Source: Anaerolineales bacterium (GTDB lineage Bacteria > Chloroflexota > Anaerolineae > Anaerolineales > UBA11579). From it: DNA of 64,000 nt. The stretch is taken from contig JAGVCA010000048.1 in the NCBI GenBank assembly GCA_020059485.1, positions 1-64,000 on the forward strand. Reading direction: 5' to 3'. A model generated the notes under the pieces. It had not been told where the DNA came from, made no database searches, and saw only the letters and a list, made by a program, of their open reading frames with translations. Positions 8,717-19,260 of this stretch are shown here, piece by piece (positions within the stretch are counted from its first letter, which is position 1; the number at the start of each line of letters is the position of its first letter). Made by a program: the position numbers and the translations under genes.

Positions 8717-8974
8717 TTGGCCAAGTTAGCGTTCGAAGAAGTTTCCCGTTATAAGGCGCTTGCTGGGGGCAGGGTAGTGCCAGATCCGTACCGCTGTGTG
8801 CAGTGTGGTATCTGCTCGTATAACTGTCCGATTGGGATAGATGTGCGGCGGTTTGCGTGGCTTGGCAAGCCGGTTGTCGACCGACACTGTCTTACCTGTG
8901 GCGAGTGCATTGCCAGATGTCCCCGCGGCGTCCTGCGCTTTGAAGGCGCTGAACTTCCAGTCAGGGAGACATAA
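8717..8974 (+). CDS. 4Fe-4S dicluster ferredoxin-like protein
   Basis: CVQCGICSYNCPIG...CLTCGECIARCPRG; TTG start after GGAGG; TAATG overlap with next gene. Confidence 0.85.
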   Translation: MAKLAFEEVSRYKALAGGRVVPDPYRCVQCGICSYNCPIGIDVRRFAWLGKPVVDRHCLTCGECIARCPRGVLRFEGAELPVRET

Positions 8975-10296
8975 TGCGGTATGCCATATTGGGGATGGGC
9001 GCAGCTGGGATTGCTGCTGCCGAAGCGATCAGGGCTCACGACTCTGGCGGAGAGATAGTTTGCATCAGTTTTGAGTCAGATGGATATTATTCCCGACCAG
9101 GTTTGGCCTACTATTTGAGCAAGGAGATGGGGAAACGCTCGCTCTACCCAATGAGCGACAGGGACTTTTCTGACAGGCAGATCAAGAAATACCACAACCT
9201 GGCTGTCCGGTTGGATACAGTGAATAATGAGATCCTGCTCTCGGATGGAAAACGCTTACGCTATGACAAGGCCTTGTTGGCCCTGGGTGCAGAAGCCGTG
9301 GTGCCTGACTTGGAGGGTGTCAACCTAAAGGGAGTCGTTTACCTGGACTCCATGGCGCGGACGCGGGAGATGATTGATCTGGCACGCAGGCATAAGCGAG
9401 CGGTGGTTGTGGGGGGTGGGATCACCGCGCTTGAGTTGGCAGAGGGATTGGCAGCGCGCCGCGTACGAGTAGATTATTTTTTACGCGGTGACCGGTATTG
9501 GAATCGGGTATTGGATGAAATGGAATCCGGGCTCATCATACAGCGGTTGAAGCATGAGGGCGTCCAAGTCCACTTCAACACCGAGGTTGGTGAGATTGTG
9601 GGAAAACGCGGGCAGGTCAACGCAGTTCGGACCACAGATGGGCGCTTATTTAAAACCAATCTGGTAGGTTTGGCGATTGGGGTGCGGCCCCGACTGGATT
9701 TGGCCAGGGTTAGTGGGCTAACGGTCAACCGCGGTGTCATCGTCGATGAGTTCCTACAAACCAGTGCGCCACAGGTATGGGCTGCAGGTGATGTCGCTGA
9801 GGTTGTGGATCCCGACAGCGGCCGCGGTGTGGTGGATAGTTTGTGGCCGGTAGCCCGTCAGCAGGGCAGAGTAGCGGGGCTGAATATGGCTGGGATCCGA
9901 ACTGAATACCACCGCCGCAGCCCATTAAACGTCACACGGCTGGCAGGGCTGACCACCACGATCATCGGCCAGGTAGGCACAGAGTCGAATAACGGAGATG
10001 ACCTGACCATCGTGCGCGGAGAGAGCGAGACCTGGCAACGGACTCCGGAGGCGGTGATCTGTCAGAATGTGGAGGATATTAACCGGGTCAGAGTGATGGT
10101 GGCACAGAACAAGTTGGTCGGTGCGGTCGTGATGGGCGATCAGGCCCTTTCCCGACCTTTGGATGACCTGATCTCCAATGAGGCTAATATCGCACCCATC
10201 CGGGATCGATTGACTGCTCCTGGGGCAGATATTAGTAAGATCATTCGTCCTTTCTGGGAGAATTGGAGGAGGAATAATGCGGATCAAGAACCTTGA
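8974..10296 (+). CDS. NAD(P)/FAD-dependent oxidoreductase
   Basis: ILGMGAAGIAAAEAI FAD motif, VVVGGGITALELAEGL, QVWAAGDVAE. Confidence 0.9.
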   Translation: MRYAILGMGAAGIAAAEAIRAHDSGGEIVCISFESDGYYSRPGLAYYLSKEMGKRSLYPMSDRDFSDRQIKKYHNLAVRLDTVNNEILLSDGKRLRYDKALLALGAEAVVPDLEGVNLKGVVYLDSMARTREMIDLARRHKRAVVVGGGITALELAEGLAARRVRVDYFLRGDRYWNRVLDEMESGLIIQRLKHEGVQVHFNTEVGEIVGKRGQVNAVRTTDGRLFKTNLVGLAIGVRPRLDLARVSGLTVNRGVIVDEFLQTSAPQVWAAGDVAEVVDPDSGRGVVDSLWPVARQQGRVAGLNMAGIRTEYHRRSPLNVTRLAGLTTTIIGQVGTESNNGDDLTIVRGESETWQRTPEAVICQNVEDINRVRVMVAQNKLVGAVVMGDQALSRPLDDLISNEANIAPIRDRLTAPGADISKIIRPFWENWRRNNADQEP

Positions 10297-10858
10297 ACTA
10301 TGGGCAGCCTTTGGAACAATGATCGTTCTGGGGGCAGGTTATGGGATATGGTCTTCTCAAAATGGGCTGCCAAAATCCAGCGGGTTGGCGGGTCATCTGA
10401 TCGGAGTGGTTGGGTTTTTACTGATGCTGATGACTGAGATCCTGTATTCCGTGCGGAAAAGTTCACCGAATGCCCGCTGGGGGAAACTACAGCACTGGCT
10501 GGCGTTCCATGTTTACACCGGTCTGGTTGGGCCATTTTTGGTTTTGCTTCACACTGCCTGGCGCTTCAATGGGATTGCCGGGATCTTGACTTTGCTGATG
10601 GTCATCATTGTTTTAAGCGGTTTTGTCGGGCGGTTCTTTTACACCCAAATCCCGCGGGATGAAGACGGCCAGTTGCTGCCAGATGAACTCGTACCGGAAC
10701 AACAGGAGCAGCAAATACGCGGAGCAGCCCGAACAGCCAAAGCGCGCCGCTTACTGGCGGTCTGGCATGCGTTCCATGTCCCGTTTGGGGTGGTGATGTT
10801 TACGATTGCCTTTATTCACATCGGGGCGGCGTTGTATTACGCCACCCTGGTGCGGTGA
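10277..10858 (+). CDS. Membrane protein, cytochrome b / ferric-reductase-like
   Basis: 193 aa, several TM helices with conserved His; translationally linked to neighbours. Confidence 0.6.
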   Translation: MRIKNLELWAAFGTMIVLGAGYGIWSSQNGLPKSSGLAGHLIGVVGFLLMLMTEILYSVRKSSPNARWGKLQHWLAFHVYTGLVGPFLVLLHTAWRFNGIAGILTLLMVIIVLSGFVGRFFYTQIPRDEDGQLLPDELVPEQQEQQIRGAARTAKARRLLAVWHAFHVPFGVVMFTIAFIHIGAALYYATLVR

Positions 10859-10868
10859 GGAGGAGGCG

Positions 10869-12527
10869 ATGAAACGGAGAAATCTAGGCTGCCTGACCAG
10901 TGGCGGGATGATCGCGCTGGTCATCTCGTTGGTCTTTGCTGGCGCGAGTTATGCCATTGGCGGGGGTAAAATGTTCAGCCCGGGAGAACTAAAGGCTGAT
11001 TCGTCAGCCAATTCCCTAGGAGCGATTGCTTCTCACGCCGAACTTGAAAAAGAATGTGCTGCCTGTCATCCGGCTTTCTGGGATGCAGACACAATGACCG
11101 ACCTGTGTCTGGATTGCCACGTCGATATCCAGGATTCGATGAGCGATTCAACCTCGCTGCATGGCGCAGTGATGTCAAAATTCTCAACCATCAACTGTCG
11201 GGAATGCCATAATGAACACAACGGGCCGGAAGGCGAGATTACTGAAAGATTGTCGGAGGATTTCCCGCACGAACTGGTTGGGTTTGCGCTGACCGGACAT
11301 CAACAATTGGATTGGGACCAGGATGTCACTTGTCTCGACTGCCATCAGGCTGGATACACCGTGGTGGAAAATATCTTATGCCGGAACTGCCATGAGCAGG
11401 TGGACAGCGATGTCACAGGTACGCATATTGATCTTTTTGGAACTGACTGCATGGACTGCCACGATGGTATTGATACCTACGGCAAAGACTTTGATCATAA
11501 TGCCCATCCCTTCCCGCTGGTTGGCAACCATATCCCGCTGAGCTGCGTCGAATGCCACCAGGATGCCAGCAGCCTGGACGAACTGCAAAACACACCGCAG
11601 GATTGCCGGGAGTGTCACGAGGACCGCGATGACCATGAAGGCACTCTGGGTGACAATTGCGCGGTCTGCCACACGCCTGATGGATGGGAGTTCGGGGTCT
11701 TTGACCATTCTCAAACTGGTTTTGACCTGATCGGCGGGCATGCCGAGATCGACTGTGAGGATTGTCATGTTGATGCCACTTACCAGGGGGCAGACCCGGC
11801 CTGTATTGCCTGTCACGCGGAGGACGATGAGCATCAGGGAACATTCGGAACAGAATGCCAGGCCTGTCATAACCCGGTTAGCTGGCTGGATGTGACCTTT
11901 GATCATCAGGGACCGTTAGCGGCCGACTGCTTTGCCTGTCACACCAATGATAAGCCCGTGGACCATTATCCCGGAATCTGCTCGGCTTGCCACACCACCT
12001 TTGCCTGGCTGCCAGCCACGTTCGACCACCAGGTGGCGGGCGCATCGGATTGCCTGAGCTGCCATACCAAGGATAAACCGGGAGAACACTTCGGCGGGCA
12101 ATGTTCGGCCTGTCACAACACCAGCGGTTGGCTGCCGGCTTCCTTCAATCACGTCGCTGCAGGAGCTACAGATTGCCTTGCCTGCCATACTGGGCAGCGT
12201 CCGGCGAACCACTTCGGTGGGCAATGTTCCATGTGTCACAGTACCAGCGCCTGGAAGCCGGCCAGTTTCAAGCATACCTTCCCAATGAACCACGGCGGGG
12301 CAAATGAAAAGTGCGCGACTTGCCACCCGAGCGGGAGTTACCCTAACTACACGTGCTATGGCTGCCATGAACATACTCCCGCCAACATCAACAACGAACA
12401 TGAAGGTATTGCCAATGTGAACAACTGTGTCGCCTGCCACTGGGATGGCGACAAGCATGATGATGGCGGTGAAGACAGCGGCGGAAATGATGGGGGCAAC
12501 AACGAGAACAACGAAAACAACAATTGA
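10869..12527 (+). CDS. Secreted multiheme c-type cytochrome with 21 CxxCH motifs
   Basis: 21 CxxCH counted; repeated module CxxCHTxxxPxxHFGGQCSxCHxTxxWxPAxFxH; acidic/Asn-rich tail. Confidence 0.9.
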   Translation: MKRRNLGCLTSGGMIALVISLVFAGASYAIGGGKMFSPGELKADSSANSLGAIASHAELEKECAACHPAFWDADTMTDLCLDCHVDIQDSMSDSTSLHGAVMSKFSTINCRECHNEHNGPEGEITERLSEDFPHELVGFALTGHQQLDWDQDVTCLDCHQAGYTVVENILCRNCHEQVDSDVTGTHIDLFGTDCMDCHDGIDTYGKDFDHNAHPFPLVGNHIPLSCVECHQDASSLDELQNTPQDCRECHEDRDDHEGTLGDNCAVCHTPDGWEFGVFDHSQTGFDLIGGHAEIDCEDCHVDATYQGADPACIACHAEDDEHQGTFGTECQACHNPVSWLDVTFDHQGPLAADCFACHTNDKPVDHYPGICSACHTTFAWLPATFDHQVAGASDCLSCHTKDKPGEHFGGQCSACHNTSGWLPASFNHVAAGATDCLACHTGQRPANHFGGQCSMCHSTSAWKPASFKHTFPMNHGGANEKCATCHPSGSYPNYTCYGCHEHTPANINNEHEGIANVNNCVACHWDGDKHDDGGEDSGGNDGGNNENNENNN

Positions 12528-12549
12528 ATTTGGCTGATCCGAGAAGCAA

Positions 12550-12581
12550 CGAGGCGGCTCTGAAGAGCCGCCTCGTTTTTT
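12550..12581 (+). terminator. Intrinsic terminator
   Basis: CGAGGCGGCTC-TGAA-GAGCCGCCTCG-TTTTTT. Confidence 0.9.
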
Positions 12582-12617
12582 AAAAGTGAAAATTCCGTTC
12601 TGGTTCGGTGCGCAGGG

Positions 12618-14660
12618 TTATTCTTTTTGCCCGGCCAGCACTTTGATCCGTTCCCAGGGTTTCAGGGATTCGTCCTCGGCCAGGATCGTGCGCAGTTCGT
12701 AGATCTGGTCGCGCAGCAGGGCGGCCTGCTCAAACTCGAGATCGGCAGCAGCTTGCTTCATGCGGGATTCGAGCGCTTCGATCATCTTCTCCAGTTCGCG
12801 TTTGGGCACCGGGCCGGGCTGGCCGGCATCGTAGCCCGCTGCCGACTCCGCCACCGCGCTGACAGCGACCCGGTCGGTCAGGTCGCGGATCGCTTTGATG
12901 ATGCTGACCGGCTCAATGCCGCGTTCGAGGTTGTAGGCGATCTGCTTGTCGCGGCGGCGGTCGGTTTCTTCGAGTGCGCCTTGCATCGCTTCCGTGACCT
13001 TGTCGGCATACATGATCACCCGGCCCTCCACATGACGGGCGGCGCGGCCGATGGTTTGGATCAGGGCGGTTTGCGAGCGCAGGAAGCCCTGCTTGTCGGC
13101 GTCCAGGATCGCGACCAGAGAGACCTCCGGCAGATCGAGGCCTTCTCGCAGCAGATTGATCCCGACCACGACATCGAAGATGCCCCGGCGCAGGTCGCGC
13201 AGGATGCCGATGCGTTCAAGGGTGTCGACCTCGGAGTGCAGGTAATGAACCTTGATGCCCATCTCCAGCAGGTAGTCGGCCAGGTCTTCGGCCATCCGCT
13301 TGGTGAGCGTGGTGACCAGTGTGCGCTGTCCGACCTCGATGCGGGACCGGATCTCGCCGATCAGGTTATCGATCTGACCTTCGATCGGCCGGACTTCGAC
13401 CTGGGGGTCCACCAGCCCAGTCGGGCGGATGACCTGATCAACCACCTGGGCGGCGCGTTCAAGTTCGTACGGGCCGGGCGTGGCAGAGGTGTAGATCACC
13501 TGGCCGATGTATTCCTCAAACTCGCTAAAGGTGAGCGGCCGGTTGTCCATGGCGGATGGCAGGCGGAAACCGTACTCGACCAGCACGGACTTTCGGGCCT
13601 GGTCGCCGTTGTACATACCGCGGATCTGTGGGATGGTCATGTGCGATTCGTCGATGAACAGCAGGAAGTTTGGCGAGAAGTAGTCCAGCAATGTCCAGGG
13701 ATGGGTGCCGGGGGGCCGGCCATCCAGGTGGCGGGAGTAGTTCTCGACCCCGGCGCACGAGCCGGTCTCACGCAGGATCTCGAGGTCGTAACGGGTGCGC
13801 TGCTCCAGCCGCTGGGCTTCGAGCAGCATCTCGTTCTGCTTGAAGTATGCCAGTCGCTCGTCAAGTTCGGCCTGAATCGTCTGAAGCGCCTCCAGCAGCT
13901 TGACCTCTTCAGTAATGAAATGCTTGGCCGGGTAGATCGAAACGCTGTCCAGTTCTTCCTTGATCTCGCCGGTGAGCATGTTCATCTCGACGATCCGCTC
14001 GACCTCATCGCCAAAGAATGTGATCCGGTAGCCGAGTTTGTCCTGGTAGGCTGGGACCAAATCTAGGGTGTCGCCGCGCACCCGGAAGGCGCCGGAAGCC
14101 AGGTCGATGTCGTTGCGCTGGTAGTGGATTTCGATCAGGCGGCGGAGCAGGAAATTGCGCCGGATGGCCTCGCCGACCTTGAGATTGACGACGACCTTAC
14201 CATAGGCTTCCGGATTGCCGAGGCCATAGATGCACGAGACCGAGGCGACGATGATGACATCCTTGCGGGAAAGCAGCGAGGTGGTGGCGGCCAGGCGCAG
14301 GCGTTCGATCTCCTCGTTGATGTCGGTCTCTTTTTCGATGTACAGGTCGCGGCGCGGGACGTACGCCTCTGGCTGGTAGTAGTCGTAGTACGAGGTGAAG
14401 TATTCGACGGCGTTGTCGGGGAAGAATTCCTTGAACTCGGCGTACAGCTGGGCGACGAGGGTCTTGTTGTGGGCGATCACCAGGGCAGGGCGCTGGGTCT
14501 GGGCGATGATGTTGGCCATCGAGAAGGTCTTGCCGGTGCCGGTAGCGCCGAGCAGGACCTGGTGCTGGTAGCCCTGTTCGAGGCCGGCGACGAGCTTGTC
14601 GATCGCCTCGGGCTGGTCACCGGTGGGTTTGAACGGAGAGTGTAAGTTAAATTGTTTCAT
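12618..14660 (-). CDS. uvrB: Excinuclease ABC subunit B
   Basis: [39 protein letters not shown]-terminal UVR motif. Confidence 0.97.
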   Translation of the reverse strand: MKQFNLHSPFKPTGDQPEAIDKLVAGLEQGYQHQVLLGATGTGKTFSMANIIAQTQRPALVIAHNKTLVAQLYAEFKEFFPDNAVEYFTSYYDYYQPEAYVPRRDLYIEKETDINEEIERLRLAATTSLLSRKDVIIVASVSCIYGLGNPEAYGKVVVNLKVGEAIRRNFLLRRLIEIHYQRNDIDLASGAFRVRGDTLDLVPAYQDKLGYRITFFGDEVERIVEMNMLTGEIKEELDSVSIYPAKHFITEEVKLLEALQTIQAELDERLAYFKQNEMLLEAQRLEQRTRYDLEILRETGSCAGVENYSRHLDGRPPGTHPWTLLDYFSPNFLLFIDESHMTIPQIRGMYNGDQARKSVLVEYGFRLPSAMDNRPLTFSEFEEYIGQVIYTSATPGPYELERAAQVVDQVIRPTGLVDPQVEVRPIEGQIDNLIGEIRSRIEVGQRTLVTTLTKRMAEDLADYLLEMGIKVHYLHSEVDTLERIGILRDLRRGIFDVVVGINLLREGLDLPEVSLVAILDADKQGFLRSQTALIQTIGRAARHVEGRVIMYADKVTEAMQGALEETDRRRDKQIAYNLERGIEPVSIIKAIRDLTDRVAVSAVAESAAGYDAGQPGPVPKRELEKMIEALESRMKQAAADLEFEQAALLRDQIYELRTILAEDESLKPWERIKVLAGQKE

Positions 14661-14785
14661 GTGTTTATTATTGTAAGATATATTGCAAATAAATTGTGTC
14701 TTGCGTACCGAGTCACAGAGCGATAGGGATCCTGGACTCATATTTTATGCAAGAATACGACAGAATTGACTCGCTGACAATTATA

Positions 14786-14797
14786 GAACAAATGTTA
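14786..14797. promoter_or_regulatory. Possible SOS (LexA/Cheo-type) box upstream of uvrB
   Basis: GAAC-AAAT-GTTA next to a minus-strand TATAAT (14784-14779). Confidence 0.3.
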
Positions 14798-14834
14798 GAG
14801 TTCGGGAAGGGGATTTGTGCCGGTTAAAAAGTAC

Positions 14835-14860
14835 TTCGCCCAACGATTTCGTTGGGCGAA
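14835..14860 (-). terminator. Intrinsic terminator
   Basis: TTCGCCCAACGA-TT-TCGTTGGGCGAA followed by T-run on the minus strand. Confidence 0.75.
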
Positions 14861-14887
14861 GGTTCTCAGTGTGGTTGTTCCAGGCTG

Positions 14888-15832
14888 TTAGTTCGTCGGG
14901 TTGGGCGGGAAAGTGCCCGGGTCGGCGTAGAAGTCCTTTGGGTCGGCATTCTGGGCAGTCTGGCCGGCAGTCACCTGCACCTCGACCAGCGAGTGGTCAT
15001 TGCACTCCACGCTCAGACCGCACAACACGGCCATCGAGTAACCACCGCCTTGCTCATCCGTCCCAGGATAAGCCACCACTGTGTACGTGCCGGGCGGCAG
15101 GTTTTCTATCGTGTAGGTGGTCTGGTTCTGCTGGGTCTGGACGTAGTAATACTGCTGGGTATTGATATTGGTCGCTACGACGGTCATCGCCGGAATGAAG
15201 GAGGACGGGTACCCGAGATTACCGGAGATGGCGCCGACCAGCTGGCTGGCATCCACGTCGGGCGGGTAGGGCACGTCCCCGGGGCTGCCGTACCAGTCAC
15301 AGACTTCGATGCCAGAAGTGGTTTGGTCGGTCATGATCTCGAACTGGATCAAGGAGTGGTCGTTACATGCCACGCTCAGGCCGCACGGCACCGACTGGGA
15401 ATACGAGCCGCCGTAACTGAAGTCTGGCAGCCAGGCATACGCCACATAAGTGCCGGGGGGCAGCGGAAGTTCCATCGGCGGCTGGTTCTGCACCGTCGGA
15501 ACGGTGGTGACCTCCTGGGAATTGACGTTCTCCAGGTACAGGTTCATCGGCGGGATCATCTCGCTGGGGTAGCACAGGCTGACCGCGGCGATCCCGGTCT
15601 GGAATGGGTCTTCCGGGTCTGCCGGTTCCTCGTCGACCGGAGGCAGGTCATTGCCGCTGGCTTCCAGGGTCTGTGCAACCGTAGTGGCGATCGCACCGGC
15701 CTCAACGCCAGCTGCCTGAAGCGTTTCATAGATGGTGGTGGCGAGAGCTTCCGGGTCACCAAGCCCTTGCGGCAGCCCGCAAGCCAGCCCGACCAGGATC
15801 AAGGTTACCAGAATTAGGGTCCATCGTTTCAT
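14888..15832 (-). CDS. Lipoprotein with two internally duplicated beta-rich domains
   Basis: LVGLACG lipobox; repeated PPGTYxxxAY...CGLSVxCNDHSL units. Confidence 0.75.
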   Translation of the reverse strand: MKRWTLILVTLILVGLACGLPQGLGDPEALATTIYETLQAAGVEAGAIATTVAQTLEASGNDLPPVDEEPADPEDPFQTGIAAVSLCYPSEMIPPMNLYLENVNSQEVTTVPTVQNQPPMELPLPPGTYVAYAWLPDFSYGGSYSQSVPCGLSVACNDHSLIQFEIMTDQTTSGIEVCDWYGSPGDVPYPPDVDASQLVGAISGNLGYPSSFIPAMTVVATNINTQQYYYVQTQQNQTTYTIENLPPGTYTVVAYPGTDEQGGGYSMAVLCGLSVECNDHSLVEVQVTAGQTAQNADPKDFYADPGTFPPNPTN

Positions 15833-15891
15833 TTTATTTCTTCTCCTTAGAGTAATACTTAAATTTTGACAATCCTCATCAAAATTATACT

Positions 15892-16953
15892 CTAAAGGAT
15901 GTAGATCGGATTGCTGAAGATCCAGCCGCGGCGCTTGCCTTTGAAATGTAAATAAGCCTCGACCCGGTACACACCGGACGCATCTACCTTGTGAACCAGC
16001 GCATTGCGTTTCTGGGAGGTACGGATGGCCTCGCCGTTGTGGATCAACCGGCACTCGGCTGCACGGGGCAGCCCAATCTGGAGGGTGATCGACTGATCGG
16101 GATCGACCCGGTCACCCATGGTGTAGGTCCGGTCCTCGGCATGGGCATTGAAATGAAATCCATGTGTCGGGGCGGGCAGGTCATAGCCGATGAAGGCATG
16201 CCCGGCGGCCAAAGCCGTGAAGATCGCTTTCTTGTCTTTGGCGAGTATGCCGGTCAGAGGTTGGTCGAGCAACAGGTGGGTATTGACCGCCTGGAAGTGT
16301 TTCTCGTATGGGAACAAGGTGGCCTTGATCGGGCCGAGCGAACCGGGCAGGGCGTGCGCGTCCGAGCCGCCGACAGCTACCACCGGCTGGCCGGTGGCCA
16401 GCAACTTGTCCCACAGTTTGAGCGTTTCCGGGAACGGGCCGTGAGCGACCTGATCAAAATTCAATGAGTAACGGATCGCCGGTAAATAACCGGTTAGGTG
16501 GGATTTGAATTCGGTCATGGCGTTCCACAACTCGATGCCGGTGTAACCGCGCACATCCCAACTGACCCAGGACAGATCGTCCTGGTTGAACTTTGGCGCA
16601 GGCGGGTCAACCGGATGCGCCAGGAAGCACAGGCCGCCGGATTTGCGTACCTGGTCGATCAGCTGCTGGGGATCCGAGGCATAGGCGGCCATTTCACGCT
16701 CTGCGCCAAAGACCAGCAGGTGGTTCTTCTGCGGATCGCGGACCTGGTTATGGACTTCCTCACCGATCATCACCACCAGCCGGCGTCCATCCCGCTCGTG
16801 GACCTGTTCCAGCCCCTGCACCCATATGTTGTGGTCGGTGACGATGATCGCGTCCAGCCCGGCTTTGAATGCGGCGTCGATCAGCTCCTGGTGGGTACCA
16901 TGCCCGTCTGAGTAGACCGTGTGCATATGGAGGTTTATGGTGATCTCGTGCAT
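15892..16953 (-). CDS. PHP-domain phosphoesterase
   Basis: MHEITINLHMHTVYSDGHGTHQELIDAAFKAGLDAIIVTDHN. Confidence 0.85.
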   Translation of the reverse strand: MHEITINLHMHTVYSDGHGTHQELIDAAFKAGLDAIIVTDHNIWVQGLEQVHERDGRRLVVMIGEEVHNQVRDPQKNHLLVFGAEREMAAYASDPQQLIDQVRKSGGLCFLAHPVDPPAPKFNQDDLSWVSWDVRGYTGIELWNAMTEFKSHLTGYLPAIRYSLNFDQVAHGPFPETLKLWDKLLATGQPVVAVGGSDAHALPGSLGPIKATLFPYEKHFQAVNTHLLLDQPLTGILAKDKKAIFTALAAGHAFIGYDLPAPTHGFHFNAHAEDRTYTMGDRVDPDQSITLQIGLPRAAECRLIHNGEAIRTSQKRNALVHKVDASGVYRVEAYLHFKGKRRGWIFSNPIYIL

Positions 16954-16990
16954 GGTGATGGTCCTTTCTTTCAGGCTGCTCCTCCATCTG

Positions 16991-17020
16991 TTTGACAAAA
17001 CACCTTCTCAAACGGTATAA
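16991..17020 (+). promoter_or_regulatory. sigma70-type promoter of secG
   Basis: TTGACA-N18-TATAAT. Confidence 0.7.
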
Positions 17021-17054
17021 TCCGCCTGCTTAAGTGAATGCTGAAGGAGCGTGC

Positions 17055-17279
17055 ATGGAAACATTTTTGGATATTGCCCTGATTATAACGTCGATCGCCC
17101 TGATCGCCAGTGTGGTCTTGCAAAGCAAGGGCGGCGGCCTGGGCGGATTGGTCGGCACCGACACCGGTGGCGTGTTCTCGGCCCGGCGCGGGTTGGAGAA
17201 GACTCTATTCAATGCCACCATTGTACTGAGTGTGGTGTTCTTCTTGCTGGCCATCGTCAGCGGTGCTATCACCAACTGA
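17055..17279 (+). CDS. secG: Preprotein translocase subunit SecG
   Basis: 75 aa; VVLQSKGGGLGGLVGTDTGGVFSARRGLEK. Confidence 0.9.
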   Translation: METFLDIALIITSIALIASVVLQSKGGGLGGLVGTDTGGVFSARRGLEKTLFNATIVLSVVFFLLAIVSGAITN

Positions 17280-17400
17280 AAAACCGATTTGAACCGGACC
17301 TCAGAAGGGCTGCCCCGGCAAGGCTGCGGGCACCCTTTTGTGTTATCAGGGTCCGGTAACTCCATGTTGAAAATATCCTCAAGCGCGGTAAGATAGTGGT

Positions 17401-19095
17401 ATGAAAAACCTACGTTGGCAGATCATTATTGCCGTCATCGCCCTGGCAGCGGTGGCCGTGCTGCTTATCAGTCAGTCTCAGGTTGGCGAGACCATCACCC
17501 AGATCATTGAGCCGGCTGCGGCTGGTGGCGTGTACGTCGAGGGATTGGTCGGGCAGCCGCTGCGTTTCAATCCCCTGCTGGATACCTATAACCAGGTCGA
17601 TCAGGATGTCGACCGGCTGATCTTCAGCCGGTTGATCCGCTTTGACAGTTGGGGCAATCCCCAGCCCGAACTGGCCGAATCGTTTGGCGTCTCGGTGACC
17701 GGGGAGATCTACAACGTGCAGCTGCGCGAGGATGCCCGCTGGCACGACGGCATGCCGGTGACGACTGCTGATGTTCTCTTTACCATCGAGCTGATGCGCA
17801 ACGGCGGGATGCCGCTGCCGGAAGATGTCCGGACGCTGTGGAACTCGGTTGAGGTGGTGGCGTTCGACGCACTGCATCTGCAGTTCAGGCTGTCCAGCCC
17901 GTTTGCGCCATTCATGGATTACCTGTCGTTTGGCATCCTGCCGCGGCACCTGCTGGAAGGCAAACCCCCGGAGGAGATCATCAACGATCCGTATAACCTG
18001 CTGCCGATCGGGTCTGGCCCGTACCAGGTGGCAGACCTGGAAAGCGAGAACGGCCAGATCACTGGTGTGGTGCTGGAAGCCTTTGAGGATTATTACTTGG
18101 GCGCGCCGCTGATCCGTGAGGTGGTATTTCGCTATTTTGATTCCAGCGCTGAAGCCCTGGCCGCTTACCAGGCCGGTGAGATCCTGGGGATCGGCTCGGT
18201 CTCCGACGATGTATTGGACGAGGTGCTGGCGGAACCGAATCTGAATATCTACTCGGTGCGGATCCCTGAAATGACGTTGATCCTGTTCAACCTGGGCGAT
18301 ACCGCGCCGGTGTTCTTCAAGGATGTTGATGTCCGCACAGCCCTGATGGCCGGCTTGAACCGCAGCTGGATGATCGATCAGGCGATGGACGGCCAGGCGG
18401 TGATCGCCAACTCCCCGATCATGATGGGATCTTGGGCCTACTTTGCTGAGGGGATCACCTATGAGTACAGCACCGAAGAAGCCACGAACTTACTGCGCAG
18501 CGCCGGCTACGGACTGCCGGTGGAGGGCGACCTGGTGCGGGTCAAGGACGGCCAGCCGTTGGCCTTTGACCTGATCTATGCTGATGAGCCCCGACACGCC
18601 GAACTGGCGGCATTGATCCAGGAATACTGGGCCGAGATCGGGGTGCAGGTTAACCTGGTGGCGGTGCCGGCGGATGCACTGGTGCGCGATTACCTGGAGC
18701 CGCGCGCTTACCAAGCCGCGCTGGTCGATCTTTCGATGTTCAATTCACCGGACCCGGACCCGTATCCGTTTTGGCACCAGGCATCGATCAGCGGCGGGCA
18801 GAACTATTCGCAGTGGGACGACCGTCGGGCGAGTGAATATATGGAGCGCGCCCGCGTGACCCCAAACCATGACGAGCGCACCCGTCTGTACCGCAATTTC
18901 CAGATCCATTTTTCGCGCGAACTTCCGGCCCTGCCGCTGTTCTACCATATCTATAATTACCCGATCGACCAGCAAGTGCGCGGGGTACAGCTTGGCCCGC
19001 TGTATGACCCGGCAGACCGCTTCGACAGCATCTATTTGTGGTCGCTGGAAACCCGGACGCCAGTTGAAGAAGTGCCTGAGGCCAGAGAGCCGTAG
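17401..19095 (+). CDS. ABC transporter substrate-binding protein (family 5, peptide/nickel type)
   Basis: 564 aa; RLIRFDSWGNPQPELAESFGVS..., DVLFTIELM, typical SBP_bac_5 pattern. Confidence 0.9.
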   Translation: MKNLRWQIIIAVIALAAVAVLLISQSQVGETITQIIEPAAAGGVYVEGLVGQPLRFNPLLDTYNQVDQDVDRLIFSRLIRFDSWGNPQPELAESFGVSVTGEIYNVQLREDARWHDGMPVTTADVLFTIELMRNGGMPLPEDVRTLWNSVEVVAFDALHLQFRLSSPFAPFMDYLSFGILPRHLLEGKPPEEIINDPYNLLPIGSGPYQVADLESENGQITGVVLEAFEDYYLGAPLIREVVFRYFDSSAEALAAYQAGEILGIGSVSDDVLDEVLAEPNLNIYSVRIPEMTLILFNLGDTAPVFFKDVDVRTALMAGLNRSWMIDQAMDGQAVIANSPIMMGSWAYFAEGITYEYSTEEATNLLRSAGYGLPVEGDLVRVKDGQPLAFDLIYADEPRHAELAALIQEYWAEIGVQVNLVAVPADALVRDYLEPRAYQAALVDLSMFNSPDPDPYPFWHQASISGGQNYSQWDDRRASEYMERARVTPNHDERTRLYRNFQIHFSRELPALPLFYHIYNYPIDQQVRGVQLGPLYDPADRFDSIYLWSLETRTPVEEVPEAREP

Positions 19096-19117
19096 GTCAG
19101 GCTTCATTTCAGAATGC

Positions 19118-19149
19118 AATAACCCCGCAGCCAGCGGGGTTATTTTTTT
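19118..19149 (+). terminator. Intrinsic terminator
   Basis: AATAACCCCGC-AGCCA-GCGGGGTTATT-TTTTT. Confidence 0.9.
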
Positions 19150-19260
19150 GCTCGGCTTGGGAGGGCTGCATCACTCAAGGTTTAATTTCAGACAAAATAG
19201 ATCCAATTTTGGCCAATGTGCGTATCTTTTTCGTAACTCACTACTGATAGGAGAAAAAGA

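Noticed and set aside
11376-12458. Minus-strand ORFs of 176, 143 and 180 aa
   Set aside because: Antisense to the 21-heme cytochrome; openness follows from its repeated codons.
12627-14066. 479-aa plus-strand ORF
   Set aside because: Antisense to uvrB; composition (D/Q/G/V-rich) typical of a shadow ORF.
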